Below, piece after piece: positions 8,950-18,258 of a DNA stretch of 64,000 nt. The stretch's first letter is position 1, and each line of letters starts with the position of its first letter. Under the pieces are notes generated by a model, which worked only from the letters and a program-made list of their open reading frames with translations, did no database searches and was not told where the DNA came from. Origin of the DNA: JAPPHA01 sp963662815 (GTDB taxonomy: Bacteria; Pseudomonadota; Alphaproteobacteria; Rhodobacterales; Rhodobacteraceae); the NCBI GenBank assembly GCA_963662815.2, contig CAXXWA010000037.1, positions 1 to 64,000 on the forward strand, given 5' to 3'. A program made the translations under genes and the position numbers.

Positions 8950-10218
8950 TCAGCATGCGTCCGCGGCATCTAGGATTGCGCCTTGATCGATCAGGCGCGC
9001 TCTCAACTCCGGAATTGTCCAGCTGCCGGCAGCATCCAGGGCGGCTGCCGTCCCCGCAGCCTGTCCAGTAGCCAACGCGGTCCCCATGACCCTGATCGCG
9101 GCGCCGGCCTTTCTGTCGGCGTCAGCAAGCCGGCCGGCGCAGAACAGGTTTGCCGTGTCGGCGCTCCACAGGCAACCAAATGGAATATCGTACGGATCGC
9201 ATTCCGGCGGATGGTCGAAACGGCTGTCGAAGGTCCGACGATCATGCCATTCGGCGCCCCAGGCGCCGAGCGCAATGCAATCCCCGAACTTCTTGCGGGA
9301 CTCGATTTCGCGCCATGTGAGTTGCCGGCGGGAAACCAGATGCCGGGACTCGCGCGTGCCGAACTCCGGCCCGGACAAAGCAAGATATGCGTTCTCGCAC
9401 CCACGGATGCGGCGTATGGCTTTCAGATAGCTCCGGGCCTGCCGACGTCCTCCGAACTCGGCGCGCGACATGGACAGGCGGTCCCGGGGGTCGTAGTCTT
9501 CCGAGGCGAGGTAGACCACCATGTCGCCCGATATCGGCAATCGCGCGACGACGCTCGTCTGCTTGGTAGTCTCGCCCTCACGGAACCCCGCGGCCGTCAC
9601 CGCGTCGGCAATGTCGCGGGACGTAACCGTTACGTGCTTCGGTATGCCGCCGAAGCGTGTCCCCAAAGTTCCGAGATTGGTGTCTGCGCCGTTTCCATAG
9701 CGAGTTGCGGAACCGCTGAACGCCGAGAGGTCGCCCTCGCCGGTGCAATCGACGAACGCCCTGGAACGATAGGTCGCGACACCTCCATGGCCGGCCACAT
9801 CCACACTTTGCAGCAAGCCGTCGGCCCGGCGCGCGTTGCACACGAGCGCTCCAAACATGGTGGTTACGCCTGCGCGGCATACAAGATCATCCAGTACGAA
9901 CTTGAGGGTTTCAGGCTCGAACACGACATAGACGCCACGATGCCTGACGGGCCCTGTCAGCGCCGAGTTCGACTTGAGCGCATGCTGGATTTCATCCGCG
10001 ATGCCCCTGACGACGCGTCGCGGCGGATCGGTTGCCGTGTAGAGGCCACAATACGTGACCACGCTGCGCATGGCAGCGGCGCCGCCGAGGCAGCCAAAGC
10101 GTTCGATCAGGAGAGTGCTTGCGCCGGTGCGCGCGCTTGCGACGGCAGCCGCCACCCCGGCAGAACCGCCGCCGGCCACGATGACGTCGAATTCCCCCGC
10201 TATCCCGGAACGACTCAT
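8950..10218 (-). CDS. FAD-dependent oxidoreductase (FAD_oxidored family)
   Basis: This 422-residue protein begins with an FAD-binding Rossmann motif, FDVIVAGGGSAGVAAAVASA, followed by LIERFGCLGGAAA. It ends in the family signature CAGRLADADRKAGAAIRVMG plus TALATGQAAG. This fits the pfam12831-type oxidoreductases, whose substrates are mostly unknown. The start ATG overlaps the stop of the upstream gene by four bases (ATGA), which implies translational coupling. It precedes mobA by 75 bp, so it may take part in the same aromatic pathway. A wrecked paralogue lies at 28845-30052 behind an ABC importer. Confidence 0.8.
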   Translation of the reverse strand: MSRSGIAGEFDVIVAGGGSAGVAAAVASARTGASTLLIERFGCLGGAAAMRSVVTYCGLYTATDPPRRVVRGIADEIQHALKSNSALTGPVRHRGVYVVFEPETLKFVLDDLVCRAGVTTMFGALVCNARRADGLLQSVDVAGHGGVATYRSRAFVDCTGEGDLSAFSGSATRYGNGADTNLGTLGTRFGGIPKHVTVTSRDIADAVTAAGFREGETTKQTSVVARLPISGDMVVYLASEDYDPRDRLSMSRAEFGGRRQARSYLKAIRRIRGCENAYLALSGPEFGTRESRHLVSRRQLTWREIESRKKFGDCIALGAWGAEWHDRRTFDSRFDHPPECDPYDIPFGCLWSADTANLFCAGRLADADRKAGAAIRVMGTALATGQAAGTAAALDAAGSWTIPELRARLIDQGAILDAADAC

Positions 10219-10742
10219 GTTTCCCCTGCCGGCTTCTCATTGCGAACGAATGCAAGAAGGACCGGCCGCCGGGCAAGCGCGCATTCGCCCACCAATTCGC
10301 CGGTCAACGCGGCGGCCGGCGCGACAAGTCCCGCTGGCGCGGCGTCGGCGGCTGAATGCCTGCCCGCCGCACCGCCGGCGCGCAGCAGTTCCGCCGCAAG
10401 GATGAGAGCAAATGTTGTGGAGAAACCGACACGTCCGAGCCGGAAATTCGCGGCCTCCGTCATGACGGGGTCGCGCCGGGCCATTCCGGCTGCCGCACAG
10501 GCACTCCGTTCAGCTGGAGGCGTGGCGAATGATCCGACGGCATTCGAGCCGATCGGCTCCACCCCAGGCGTCCCGCCGCACATCGCCGCGCGCAAGCCGA
10601 ATCCGTCATCCCGCTGGATACGGTTCGCGCGGGTCCGCGATTCGTCGAGAGCGGATCCTGTCGCAAAGCAACCGAAAACGGGCGAGGCCGGCGCGTGCAC
10701 GTCCGCAACGACATTCTCCTGATCCTTGCAGGCCCTCCGCAT
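10215..10742 (-). CDS. Hypothetical protein coupled to FAD oxidoreductase
   Basis: An open frame of about 175 residues ends in an ATGA overlap with the following oxidoreductase and fills the space up to the divergent LysR promoter. An ATG at 10742 is preferred, with a TTG at 10757 as the alternative. The sequence is rich in Ala and Gly with one mildly hydrophobic stretch (RVGFSTTFALILAAELLRAG). No domain, signal peptide or catalytic motif is recognised. Position, coupling and the absence of a better frame support a real gene, but composition alone would not. Confidence 0.45.
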   Translation of the reverse strand: MRRACKDQENVVADVHAPASPVFGCFATGSALDESRTRANRIQRDDGFGLRAAMCGGTPGVEPIGSNAVGSFATPPAERSACAAAGMARRDPVMTEAANFRLGRVGFSTTFALILAAELLRAGGAAGRHSAADAAPAGLVAPAAALTGELVGECALARRPVLLAFVRNEKPAGET

Positions 10743-10757
10743 TCGCGAAGCGTACAA

Positions 10758-10820
10758 GACTTTTTTCTTGGAAATAATGCATTAAATTATGTGATCATCT
10801 AACGTGAATTGGATTAGACA
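10758..10820. promoter_or_regulatory. Divergent AT-rich promoter region, LysR/aromatic operon
   Basis: These 63 bp separate the LysR gene from the divergent operon and are strongly AT-rich against a high-GC background. They contain short dyads (ATGCAT, TGATCA) and T-N11-A spacings compatible with a LysR-type operator. No precise box is claimed. Confidence 0.45.
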
Positions 10821-11741
10821 ATGGACATGCTGAAGTGCCTCAAGGCATTCGTGGCTACTGCGGAGTGCGGCAGTTTCTCCAGTGCGGCGCGCAGCCTGGG
10901 AGTTGCGCCGTCCGTGGTTACGAAACGGGTCAATCAACTCGAGGAGGGCCTGTCGGCAAGACTGTTTCAGCGATCAACCCGATCGGTCGTGCCTACCGAG
11001 CCGGGACTGCATCGCCTGCGGCAGGCGCAGGGAATCCTGTCGGAGGTCGACGAGCTCGTTCGTTCGTTCTGCGAACGCTCCGAATACGAGGAATTCCTCA
11101 AGATCAAGGTCCCGTCGGCGATGGGACACGCGTTTCTCGGCGACATCCTTCACGACTTCTGCATGGCGAACCCCAGGGTCCGCATGGACGTGACAGTTGC
11201 GGACGGGCCAATGGACCCTGCGACAAGCGGTTTCGACCTCGCGTTCGGTGCGTTCCCGCTTTCCTTCGCGGCAGTGAGGGACGAGGAAATCTGCCGGTTC
11301 GAGCGGTTTCTTTGCGCCGCGCCGGACTATCTGCTCAGTCGCGGCGCCCCGGAGCATCCGAGGGACCTTGTCTACCACAGCTGCCTCAACTTCTCGTTGA
11401 CCGGCAATACCTGGTCGTTCGAGACAAATTCCGGACCGATTTCGATCGAGATACGCCCCCGTTTCGGATCCAACGACAACATGCTTGTGCTGGGCGGCGC
11501 GCTCAAGGGGGCGGGAATCGCGCTGGCTCCCAGTTACTCGGCCGCAGGGAACATCAGGAACGGCTCCCTGATTCGGGTGCTTGAGAACTTCAGCATCCCG
11601 TGCATGTGGATCAAGGCCACCTTCCCGGAAAGGAAGACGTCGCCCGCCGTGCGGCATCTCGTCGAGTTCGTGCGCGATGCCACCAACCCGATTCCGCCAT
11701 GGGACCGGCAGCGCTCGCGTCGCGAAACGCGGCGAACCTGA
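10821..11741 (+). CDS. LysR-family transcriptional regulator
   Basis: This 306-residue protein has the LysR N-terminal helix-turn-helix: CLKAFVATAECGSFSSAARS then LGVAPSVVTKRVNQLEE, ending LFQRSTRSVVPTEPG. A type-2 periplasmic-binding-like effector domain follows (about residues 95-290). It is divergent from the unknown gene-FAD oxidoreductase-mobA operon across 63 bp. It is therefore the likely regulator of that operon, responding to an aromatic or pathway intermediate. The C-terminal tail is short and basic. The effector cannot be inferred from sequence. Confidence 0.85.
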   Translation: MDMLKCLKAFVATAECGSFSSAARSLGVAPSVVTKRVNQLEEGLSARLFQRSTRSVVPTEPGLHRLRQAQGILSEVDELVRSFCERSEYEEFLKIKVPSAMGHAFLGDILHDFCMANPRVRMDVTVADGPMDPATSGFDLAFGAFPLSFAAVRDEEICRFERFLCAAPDYLLSRGAPEHPRDLVYHSCLNFSLTGNTWSFETNSGPISIEIRPRFGSNDNMLVLGGALKGAGIALAPSYSAAGNIRNGSLIRVLENFSIPCMWIKATFPERKTSPAVRHLVEFVRDATNPIPPWDRQRSRRETRRT

Positions 11742-11910
11742 ACCAGGTTTTCGCGAGAGGAACGAGTCGAGATCCGTTGAGCCTGCCGATTCCCCGAACG
11801 CGGCTGTCCTGCGAACCGCAAAAACTTCCGTCGATTGCCGTCGCGTGCACATCCGCGTGTCGGAATCGCACGATCACGTGCTGGAACAGCCAGCTCCCGC
11901 GGAACTTGCG

Positions 11911-12969
11911 CTACAGCGCGTCCAGCGACTCCTGCAATCTCAGAAGGTCTCCGGGGAGTTCGCTTTCAAACCGCAGCGTCGAACCGTTGCGGGGATGAAC
12001 GAATCCGAGCGTTGCCGCGTGAAGCGCCTGCCGCGGGAACCCCGACACGAATGATGCCGCCTGCCGTTGTCCGGCACCGGCAACTGGCAGGCGACGTCCG
12101 CCGCCATACACCATGTCGCCGATGATCGCGTGGCCGACATGGCAAAGATGCACCCTGATCTGATGGGTCCTTCCCGTCTCGAGCCAGCAGACGACCCTGG
12201 CGGCGACTGTCCTGCCTCCCATGAGGAACGACCGGTCTACTCGGAACCGGGTGACTGCGCGGCGCCCGCCCGAGACAACGGCGGCCATCCTTTTTCGGTC
12301 GGTTCGGTGGCGCGCGATCCCGGTATCGATCCGGACCACGCCGTCGTCCTCCATTTCGACCCCTCTGACGCCGCGGAGGCGCGGGTCCCCGCGATCCGGA
12401 GCACCGTGACAGAACGCTACATAGGTGCGTTCGACGCTGTGGCGCGCGAACTGTTCCGCCAGCCCGTGATGGGCCGCGCAGGACTTCGCCATCACGAGCA
12501 GCCCGGTGGTATTCTTGTCGATGCGATGGACGACTCCGGGACGCAGCTGATCGCCTGTGTCGTGGAGAGCGTTCCCGCCGCAGCGGTGCAGGACGGCGTT
12601 CAGGAGCGTTCCGTCCATGGATCCCGGCGCCGGGTGCACCGCCATTCCCGCAGGCTTGTCGACCACGAGGACATCCGCGTCCTCGTAGACGACGTTTATC
12701 GGAATGTCCTGGGCCTCGGCATTCGGCGCCGGCGGTTCCGAGTACTCCATGAACCATTCTTCGCCAGGGGCGCATCTGGCGGCGGGGTCGGTCACGACCT
12801 CCGACCTGCCCCGTCTGACGGCACCCTCGCGAATCAGCTTGCCGATACGCGTCCGGGAAAGTCCCAACCCTTCTGGCGCATTCTCGGCCAAGGCCTTATC
12901 AAGTCGGGACGGTGTGGCTTCCGGCAACCTGAAGGATATTGTTTTCCCGTCGTGGCCGGGCATATGCAC
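11911..12969 (-). CDS. rluD: RluA/RluD-family 23S rRNA pseudouridine synthase
   Basis: This 352-residue protein starts with an S4-like RNA-binding domain (SRLDKALAENAPEGLGLSRT) and continues with the RluA catalytic domain. It has VVYEDADVLVVDKPAGMAVH, then the catalytic motif HRIDKNTTGLLVMAK (Asp is the nucleophile) and ETGRTHQIRVHLCHVGHAII. It converts uridine to pseudouridine in rRNA, probably at the RluD sites of helix 69. Length and domain order are normal. The gene is divergent from a small membrane-protein gene with only 22 bp between start codons. RluC-type specificity cannot be excluded. Confidence 0.85.
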   Translation of the reverse strand: MHMPGHDGKTISFRLPEATPSRLDKALAENAPEGLGLSRTRIGKLIREGAVRRGRSEVVTDPAARCAPGEEWFMEYSEPPAPNAEAQDIPINVVYEDADVLVVDKPAGMAVHPAPGSMDGTLLNAVLHRCGGNALHDTGDQLRPGVVHRIDKNTTGLLVMAKSCAAHHGLAEQFARHSVERTYVAFCHGAPDRGDPRLRGVRGVEMEDDGVVRIDTGIARHRTDRKRMAAVVSGGRRAVTRFRVDRSFLMGGRTVAARVVCWLETGRTHQIRVHLCHVGHAIIGDMVYGGGRRLPVAGAGQRQAASFVSGFPRQALHAATLGFVHPRNGSTLRFESELPGDLLRLQESLDAL

Positions 12970-12991
12970 TTCAAACCCGATGGAGTGTGCG

Positions 12992-13297
12992 ATGAGCGAT
13001 CACGACGGCGACTACCGGGAGCCTCCCAACCTGAGGCTGCTTCGCCGCCTGGTGACCGCGCTCCTGCTGGTCATGATCGTTGGATTTATCGCCATTGCCG
13101 CCTTCCTTATCATTCAGGTGACCAACCTGAAACCGGCGCATGACTTTCCCGACGCAATCAATGTGCCCGAAGGAATGGTTCCAACGGCGGTCACGCGTGG
13201 AGACGGCTGGATTGCGGTGGTGACGACGAGCGGGGAAATCCTTATATTCGACGCGTCCGGCCAGGAACTGCTGCAAAGCATAGCGGTCGGACAATAG
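12992..13297 (+). CDS. Small single-pass membrane protein (DUF6476-like)
   Basis: This is a 101-residue protein. Residues about 16-40 form one transmembrane helix (LVTALLLVMIVGFIAIAAFL). A periplasmic tail follows with beta-strand-like repeats (GDGWIAVVTTSGEILIFDA). The ATG at 12992 is preceded by GGAG seven bases upstream, which favours it over an ATG at 12980. The gene is divergent from rluD, an adjacency I associate with DUF6476 proteins of alphaproteobacteria. Its function is not known. The family name is from memory. Confidence 0.6.
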   Translation: MSDHDGDYREPPNLRLLRRLVTALLLVMIVGFIAIAAFLIIQVTNLKPAHDFPDAINVPEGMVPTAVTRGDGWIAVVTTSGEILIFDASGQELLQSIAVGQ

Positions 13298-13387
13298 CCG
13301 CGCTGGCGCCAGCAACCCGCCTGTCGCGCCCGGAGTTTCCCGAACTGGGCCGGTGACGATGCCGGTCCCCGAGGACCGCGAAGCGAC

Positions 13388-15367
13388 ATGAACCTTCCAG
13401 ACGGATTCCTGAAAGAGCTGTCGGAACGCGTGTCGATTGCGGAAGTCGTTGGCCGGAAGCTCTCCTGGGATCCGAAGAAGTCCAATAGGGCCAAGGGCGA
13501 ATACTGGGCCCTTTGCCCGTTCCACCAGGAAAAGACGCCGTCTTTCAAGGTCGATGACCGAAAGGGATTCTACATCTGCTTCGGCTGCGGCAGCAAGGGA
13601 GACGCCATCAAGTTCCTCCGCGAAACGGGGAACATGGGATTCATGGAGGCGGTCGCAACCCTTGCACGCGAAGCCGGCATGGAGGTTCCGGCCGCATCGC
13701 CCGCCGAAAAGGAAAAGGCGGACCGACGCAGCGTTCTTGCGGAAGTCATGGAACTTGCGCTCGCCTTCTACCGGCTGGAGATGCAGACGAGACGTGCAGC
13801 CGAAGCACGCGCCTACATGGAAGGGCGCGGCCATGGACAGGACATCCTTGACCGGTTCGAAATCGGTTTCGCGTCGCAGGGAGGCCAATCCCTCTTTCAG
13901 CAACTGACAAAGAAGGGGGTCGGGGAAGCGGAAATTTTCGACGCCGGGCTGGTCGTCCGCCCCGACGGCGGCGGGCATCCGTACGACCGGTTTCGCAACC
14001 GGATCATGTTCCCGATTCGCGACCTGCGGGGCCGCTGCATTGCATTCGGAGCCCGGGCCATGAACCCGAACGCGCGAGCCAAGTATCTGAATTCGCCCGA
14101 GACCTTGCTTTTTGAAAAGGGCCGGACCCTTTACAATGTCGGCCCCGCCAGGGAAGCCGCGGGCAAGACCGGAAAACTTGTGATAGCGGAGGGTTACATG
14201 GATGTGGTGGCGCTCGTATCCGCCGGAATACCCCACGCTGTCGCCCCCCTCGGGACCGCGATAACCGCCGCGCAACTTCTGCTTGCATGGCGCATCTCCT
14301 CCGAACCGGTCATCGCGCTCGACGGGGACGAGGCCGGCAGACGAGCGGCCCTGCGAGTGATGGAAACCGCATTTCCGCTTATCGAAGCCGGAAAGTCCCT
14401 GCGATTCTCCATGCTGCCGGACGGTTCCGACCCGGACGACCTGATCCGGGACCACGGCGTGGAGGCGATGCTCGACCGGCTCGACAGAAGCCAGCCGATG
14501 GCGGACCTCCTTTGGCAGCGCGAGACGGCGGGAAGGGTCTTCGACAGTCCGGAACGCCGCGCCGCGCTCGATGCGGCGCTCGGGGCGGCGATCAGGAGAA
14601 TCGGAAGCGACGAACTTCGAAGGCTCTACCTGGCAGATTTCGCCAGTCGGAAGCGCAGCCTGTTCGGGCATTCCCCGGGCAAGCGCGAATCCGGGAAGGG
14701 CGCCGGTCCCGCAACCGGTCAGGGTTACCAGCCGACCGCAGGAACCCGGACTTCACCGCTTGCGGGTTCGACACCGTCGCGGGTTGCGCCACGGTGGAGA
14801 AAGCGCGAAGCCGTCCTTCTCACAGCCGCCATCCTGAACCCCGAAGCGGCTGCAAGCCAGGAGGCCAGGCTCGAGACCTGTCCGGTCACGACCACCGGCC
14901 TCAAGGAGATTCACGCGAAACTGCTTCGCGTGCTCGCGCGCGTTTCTGCGGAGAACGTCGATCCCGCAAAGTTCCGCATCGCTCTCGAGGTCGAACTCGG
15001 ATTCGATCCCATCGACGTTCTGCGAAGGGAATCCGGGGTTCGCCATCACCCCTTCCTGTCGGAAAAGGCGGATCGGTCACGCGTGGCACAGACGCTCGAG
15101 GAGGTGCTGAACGTGCATCTTGCCGAGACCGGCATGGAACGGGAAGTCAGGGACGCGGAACGGGACATTGTCGAAAGGGCGGACGAGAGTCTGACGTGGC
15201 GCGTGAGGCAGGCGCGGCAAGATCTCGAAATCGCGCTGAAAACCGCCACGGCCGAGACAAGCCAGGAAGAAGAGGAAAAAAATCTTTCCGAGCAGTTGCA
15301 ATCCTACATCGACAATCAGATATGGGAAAAGAAAAAACGCGTGACGGAGACAACGCAAAAGTCCTGA
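13388..15367 (+). CDS. dnaG: DNA primase
   Basis: This 659-residue protein has the N-terminal zinc-binding domain (CPFHQEKTPSF and FYICFGCGSKGDAI, residues about 40-70). The catalytic core and TOPRIM fold follow (VIAEGYMDVVALVSAGI and EPVIALDGDEAGRRAALRVM). A variable C-terminal helicase-interaction domain completes it. It synthesises RNA primers at the replication fork. It is followed by rpoD, as in the usual macromolecular-synthesis operon; rpsU is not in front. Length is typical for the class. Confidence 0.97.
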   Translation: MNLPDGFLKELSERVSIAEVVGRKLSWDPKKSNRAKGEYWALCPFHQEKTPSFKVDDRKGFYICFGCGSKGDAIKFLRETGNMGFMEAVATLAREAGMEVPAASPAEKEKADRRSVLAEVMELALAFYRLEMQTRRAAEARAYMEGRGHGQDILDRFEIGFASQGGQSLFQQLTKKGVGEAEIFDAGLVVRPDGGGHPYDRFRNRIMFPIRDLRGRCIAFGARAMNPNARAKYLNSPETLLFEKGRTLYNVGPAREAAGKTGKLVIAEGYMDVVALVSAGIPHAVAPLGTAITAAQLLLAWRISSEPVIALDGDEAGRRAALRVMETAFPLIEAGKSLRFSMLPDGSDPDDLIRDHGVEAMLDRLDRSQPMADLLWQRETAGRVFDSPERRAALDAALGAAIRRIGSDELRRLYLADFASRKRSLFGHSPGKRESGKGAGPATGQGYQPTAGTRTSPLAGSTPSRVAPRWRKREAVLLTAAILNPEAAASQEARLETCPVTTTGLKEIHAKLLRVLARVSAENVDPAKFRIALEVELGFDPIDVLRRESGVRHHPFLSEKADRSRVAQTLEEVLNVHLAETGMEREVRDAERDIVERADESLTWRVRQARQDLEIALKTATAETSQEEEEKNLSEQLQSYIDNQIWEKKKRVTETTQKS

Positions 15368-15562
15368 CGCCCCGATGCCGTCCGATTGCGCGCGCGGACA
15401 CCGCGCCTGACGGTCACCGACGGGATTTCGTGCGTGAGCGGAACGTACGGAGAAGACAAGGGTTTGTCGGGGGCGGGCCAGGCGGAAGTTCGGCTTGGCG
15501 CGCATACAGCGTGGGCGGTTGCCCTGAAGCGATCCCGTGCCGGTCAGTTCAAGGAAGTCCAG

Positions 15563-17506
15563 ATGGTGCAAAAGGAAGCTGATACGCAGCCGCGGGTCGA
15601 CCAGCAGGATACGTCCAATCCGATGATCGAAACGAGCCAGGCTGCGGTCAAGAAGATGATCGCGGACGCCCGCGCGCGCGGCTACATCACCTACGACGAA
15701 CTCAACGAGATGCTGCCACTGGACCAAGTCTCATCCGAGCAGATCGAGGACGTCATGTCGATGTTGTCCGAAATGGGCGTCAACATCATCGAGGAGGAGG
15801 AGACGGAAGAAGAAGGCGGGCGGGAAGTCGCAGTCGTCAACACCGCCAACAAGGATGTAGCGGTCGCGACACCGGCAACGGAGACCCTTGACCGCACGGA
15901 CGATCCGGTTCGAATGTATCTGCGCGAGATGGGTTCCGTCGAGCTTCTTTCGCGGGAAGGCGAAATTGCGATCGCAAAGCGAATCGAGGCGGGTCGCAAC
16001 ACGATGATTGCGGGCCTCTGCGAGAGTCCGCTGACGTTTCGCGCAATCACGATCTGGCGCAAGGAGCTTCTCGAAGAAAGCATCCTGCTGCGCGACGTCA
16101 TCGATCTGGAACGCACTTACAGCGGTTTGAACGAACCGGCTGCCGAAAGCAGCGAACGGTCGGCCAATTCGGGGACGGACGGCTCTGCCGGCGAAGGTCA
16201 ACAGGAAGACGACAACGAAGAGGAAAACCAGATCAACCTGTCGCTGGCGGCGATGGAAGCGACGCTGACCCCGAAGGTGCTGGACACCCTGGCGCAGATC
16301 GCCCGGAAATACAGCCAGCTCACGGACATGCAGGAAGACAGGATTTCCGCGACTTTGGACCGGGCCCAGACATTCTCGGTCGCACGCGAGAAACGGTACC
16401 AGAGGCTTCGGTCCTCGATCGTCGGTCTCGTGAATTCGCTGCACCTCCACAACAACCGGATAGACGCGCTTGTCGACCAGCTCTACGGAATCAACAGGCG
16501 GATCACCAAGCATGACAGCAACATGGTCCGGCTCGCCGACCGGTCCAGGATCATGAGGCGCGAGTTCAACGAAGCATACATAGGTTCGGAACTGGATCCG
16601 AACTGGTTTGACAGGATTGCCGGAAAGCCCGGCCGGGGTTGGGCGACATTCACGGAGAAATATGCCGGCAAGGCTTCGGAAATCCGCGAAAAGATGGCGG
16701 AGATCAGCATGTATGTCGGCGTGGACATTCCCGAATTCCGGCGCATCATACGTCAGGTTCAAAAGGGCGAGGAAGAAGCCCGGCTCGCCGAGAAGGAAAT
16801 GGTTGAAGCCAACCTCCGCCTCGTCATCTCGATTGCCAAGAAGTACACGAACCGGGGCTTGCAGTTCCTCGACCTGATCCAGGAAGGCAATATCGGGCTG
16901 ATGAAGGCGGTCGACAAGTTCGAGTATCGCCGCGGCTACAAGTTTTCCACCTACGCGACTTGGTGGATCAGGCAGGCGATCACCAGATCGATTGCGGACC
17001 AGGCGCGCACGATCCGGATTCCCGTCCACATGATCGAGACGATCAACAAGATGGTCCGGACAGGACGTCAGATGCTGCATGAAATCGGCAGGGAACCAAC
17101 GCCCGAGGAACTCGCCGAAAAGCTTCAGATGCCGCTCGACAAGGTTCGCAAGGTGATGAAGATCGCGAAGGAGCCGATTTCCCTCGAAACGCCGATCGGA
17201 GACGAGGAAGACAGCCAGCTCGGCGACTTCATCGAAGACAAGAATGCGATCCTGCCCCTCGACAGCGCAATTCAAGGCAATCTCAAGGAAACGACGACGC
17301 GGGTGCTTGCGTCGCTCACGCCGCGCGAAGAGCGGGTTCTGCGCATGCGGTTCGGAATCGGAATGAACACGGACCACACGCTGGAGGAGGTCGGACAGCA
17401 GTTCAGCGTCACGAGGGAGCGCATCCGACAGATCGAAGCGAAGGCCCTGCGCAAGCTGAAGCACCCGAGCCGGAGCAGACGGCTAAGGGCATTCCTCGAG
17501 CAGTGA
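15563..17506 (+). CDS. rpoD: RNA polymerase primary sigma factor sigma-70
   Basis: This 647-residue protein includes region 1.1 (KKMIADARARGYITYDELNE) and region 1.2 (DPVRMYLREMGSVELLSREG). A long acidic non-conserved stretch follows (residues about 195-230, rich in E, D and N). Region 2 carries NLRLVISIAKKYTNRGLQFL and YATWWIRQAITRS, and region 4 carries TLEEVGQQFSVTRERIRQIE. ATG 15563 is preceded by AAGGAAG; an in-frame ATG at 15386 lies too far upstream and adds unrelated residues. It directs housekeeping transcription. The 195-bp gap after dnaG could hold a promoter. Confidence 0.96.
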   Translation: MVQKEADTQPRVDQQDTSNPMIETSQAAVKKMIADARARGYITYDELNEMLPLDQVSSEQIEDVMSMLSEMGVNIIEEEETEEEGGREVAVVNTANKDVAVATPATETLDRTDDPVRMYLREMGSVELLSREGEIAIAKRIEAGRNTMIAGLCESPLTFRAITIWRKELLEESILLRDVIDLERTYSGLNEPAAESSERSANSGTDGSAGEGQQEDDNEEENQINLSLAAMEATLTPKVLDTLAQIARKYSQLTDMQEDRISATLDRAQTFSVAREKRYQRLRSSIVGLVNSLHLHNNRIDALVDQLYGINRRITKHDSNMVRLADRSRIMRREFNEAYIGSELDPNWFDRIAGKPGRGWATFTEKYAGKASEIREKMAEISMYVGVDIPEFRRIIRQVQKGEEEARLAEKEMVEANLRLVISIAKKYTNRGLQFLDLIQEGNIGLMKAVDKFEYRRGYKFSTYATWWIRQAITRSIADQARTIRIPVHMIETINKMVRTGRQMLHEIGREPTPEELAEKLQMPLDKVRKVMKIAKEPISLETPIGDEEDSQLGDFIEDKNAILPLDSAIQGNLKETTTRVLASLTPREERVLRMRFGIGMNTDHTLEEVGQQFSVTRERIRQIEAKALRKLKHPSRSRRLRAFLEQ

Positions 17507-17786
17507 TGAATCGACGATGCCGGGCTCGCGACCGCGCCGCGCGGGTTCCGCCCAATTCGGGCAGCCGGAAAGGAAGGCCGATCCGGAAAGACGGCACTGC
17601 AACCCTGCTCGAAGTGCTGCCCGCGTCCGGCTGAACGTTGGCAGGTCGAGACCGAGAGCGCCCGAAGGCGAGACCCGTCGCCACACTTCATCTTGGGCGT
17701 GAATCCGACCTATACACAGCGTGTGGAATAGGTCATACTGATTTAGCGAGGGAGATTTTTCCCGACGTGAACTAGGGGACGCTGAC

Positions 17787-18257
17787 ATGAGATGTCCGTT
17801 TTGCGGCGACACTGAAACACAGGTCAAGGATTCGCGTCCGGCGGAAGATCACACGGCGATCCGCCGGCGCAGGTTCTGCCCGTCCTGCGGCGGAAGATTT
17901 ACGACCTACGAACGCGTGCAGCTTCGGGATCTTGTCGTCATCAAGAAGACCGGCAAGCGCGAGGACTTCGACCGGGACAAGCTTGAACGCTCCGTTCGCA
18001 TCGCGCTGCGCAAGAGAGCGGTCGAGTCGGAAAGGGTCGACAAGATGATTTCCGGCATTGTCCGGCGGCTCGAAAGTACGGGAGAGGCCACCGTCGAGTC
18101 CGAGAAGATCGGACAGATCGTGATGAATTCACTCGCCCGCATCGACACAGTCGCATACGTCCGGTTCGCCAGCGTCTACAAAAACTTCCAGGCAGCCGAC
18201 GATTTTGAAGACTTCGTCAACGAATTGCGCCCAGCGAAAGACTCCGAAGACGGCTGA
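17787..18257 (+). CDS. nrdR: Transcriptional repressor NrdR
   Basis: This 156-residue protein opens with the NrdR zinc ribbon MRCPFCGDTETQVKDSR and FCPSCGGRFTTYERVQL, then an ATP-cone domain (VVIKKTGKREDFDRDKLERS). It represses ribonucleotide reductase genes according to the ATP/dATP level. It starts the nrdR-ribD unit, with its stop one base before the ribD GTG. The 280 bp between rpoD and nrdR hold no gene I can identify. An AT-rich stretch near 17700-17770 is a plausible promoter. Confidence 0.95.
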   Translation: MRCPFCGDTETQVKDSRPAEDHTAIRRRRFCPSCGGRFTTYERVQLRDLVVIKKTGKREDFDRDKLERSVRIALRKRAVESERVDKMISGIVRRLESTGEATVESEKIGQIVMNSLARIDTVAYVRFASVYKNFQAADDFEDFVNELRPAKDSEDG

Positions 18258-18258
18258 C

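Noticed and set aside
8983..10722. 579-residue plus-strand open frame opposite the FAD oxidoreductase
   Set aside because: The minus strand has clear Rossmann and family motifs; this frame has none.
12971..14671. 566-residue open frame antisense to dnaG
   Set aside because: It overlaps the unmistakable primase gene, has no family motif, and such frames are common opposite high-GC genes.
15731..17464. 577-residue open frame antisense to rpoD
   Set aside because: Shadow of rpoD; Leu/Arg-rich composition with no recognisable domain or ribosome site.
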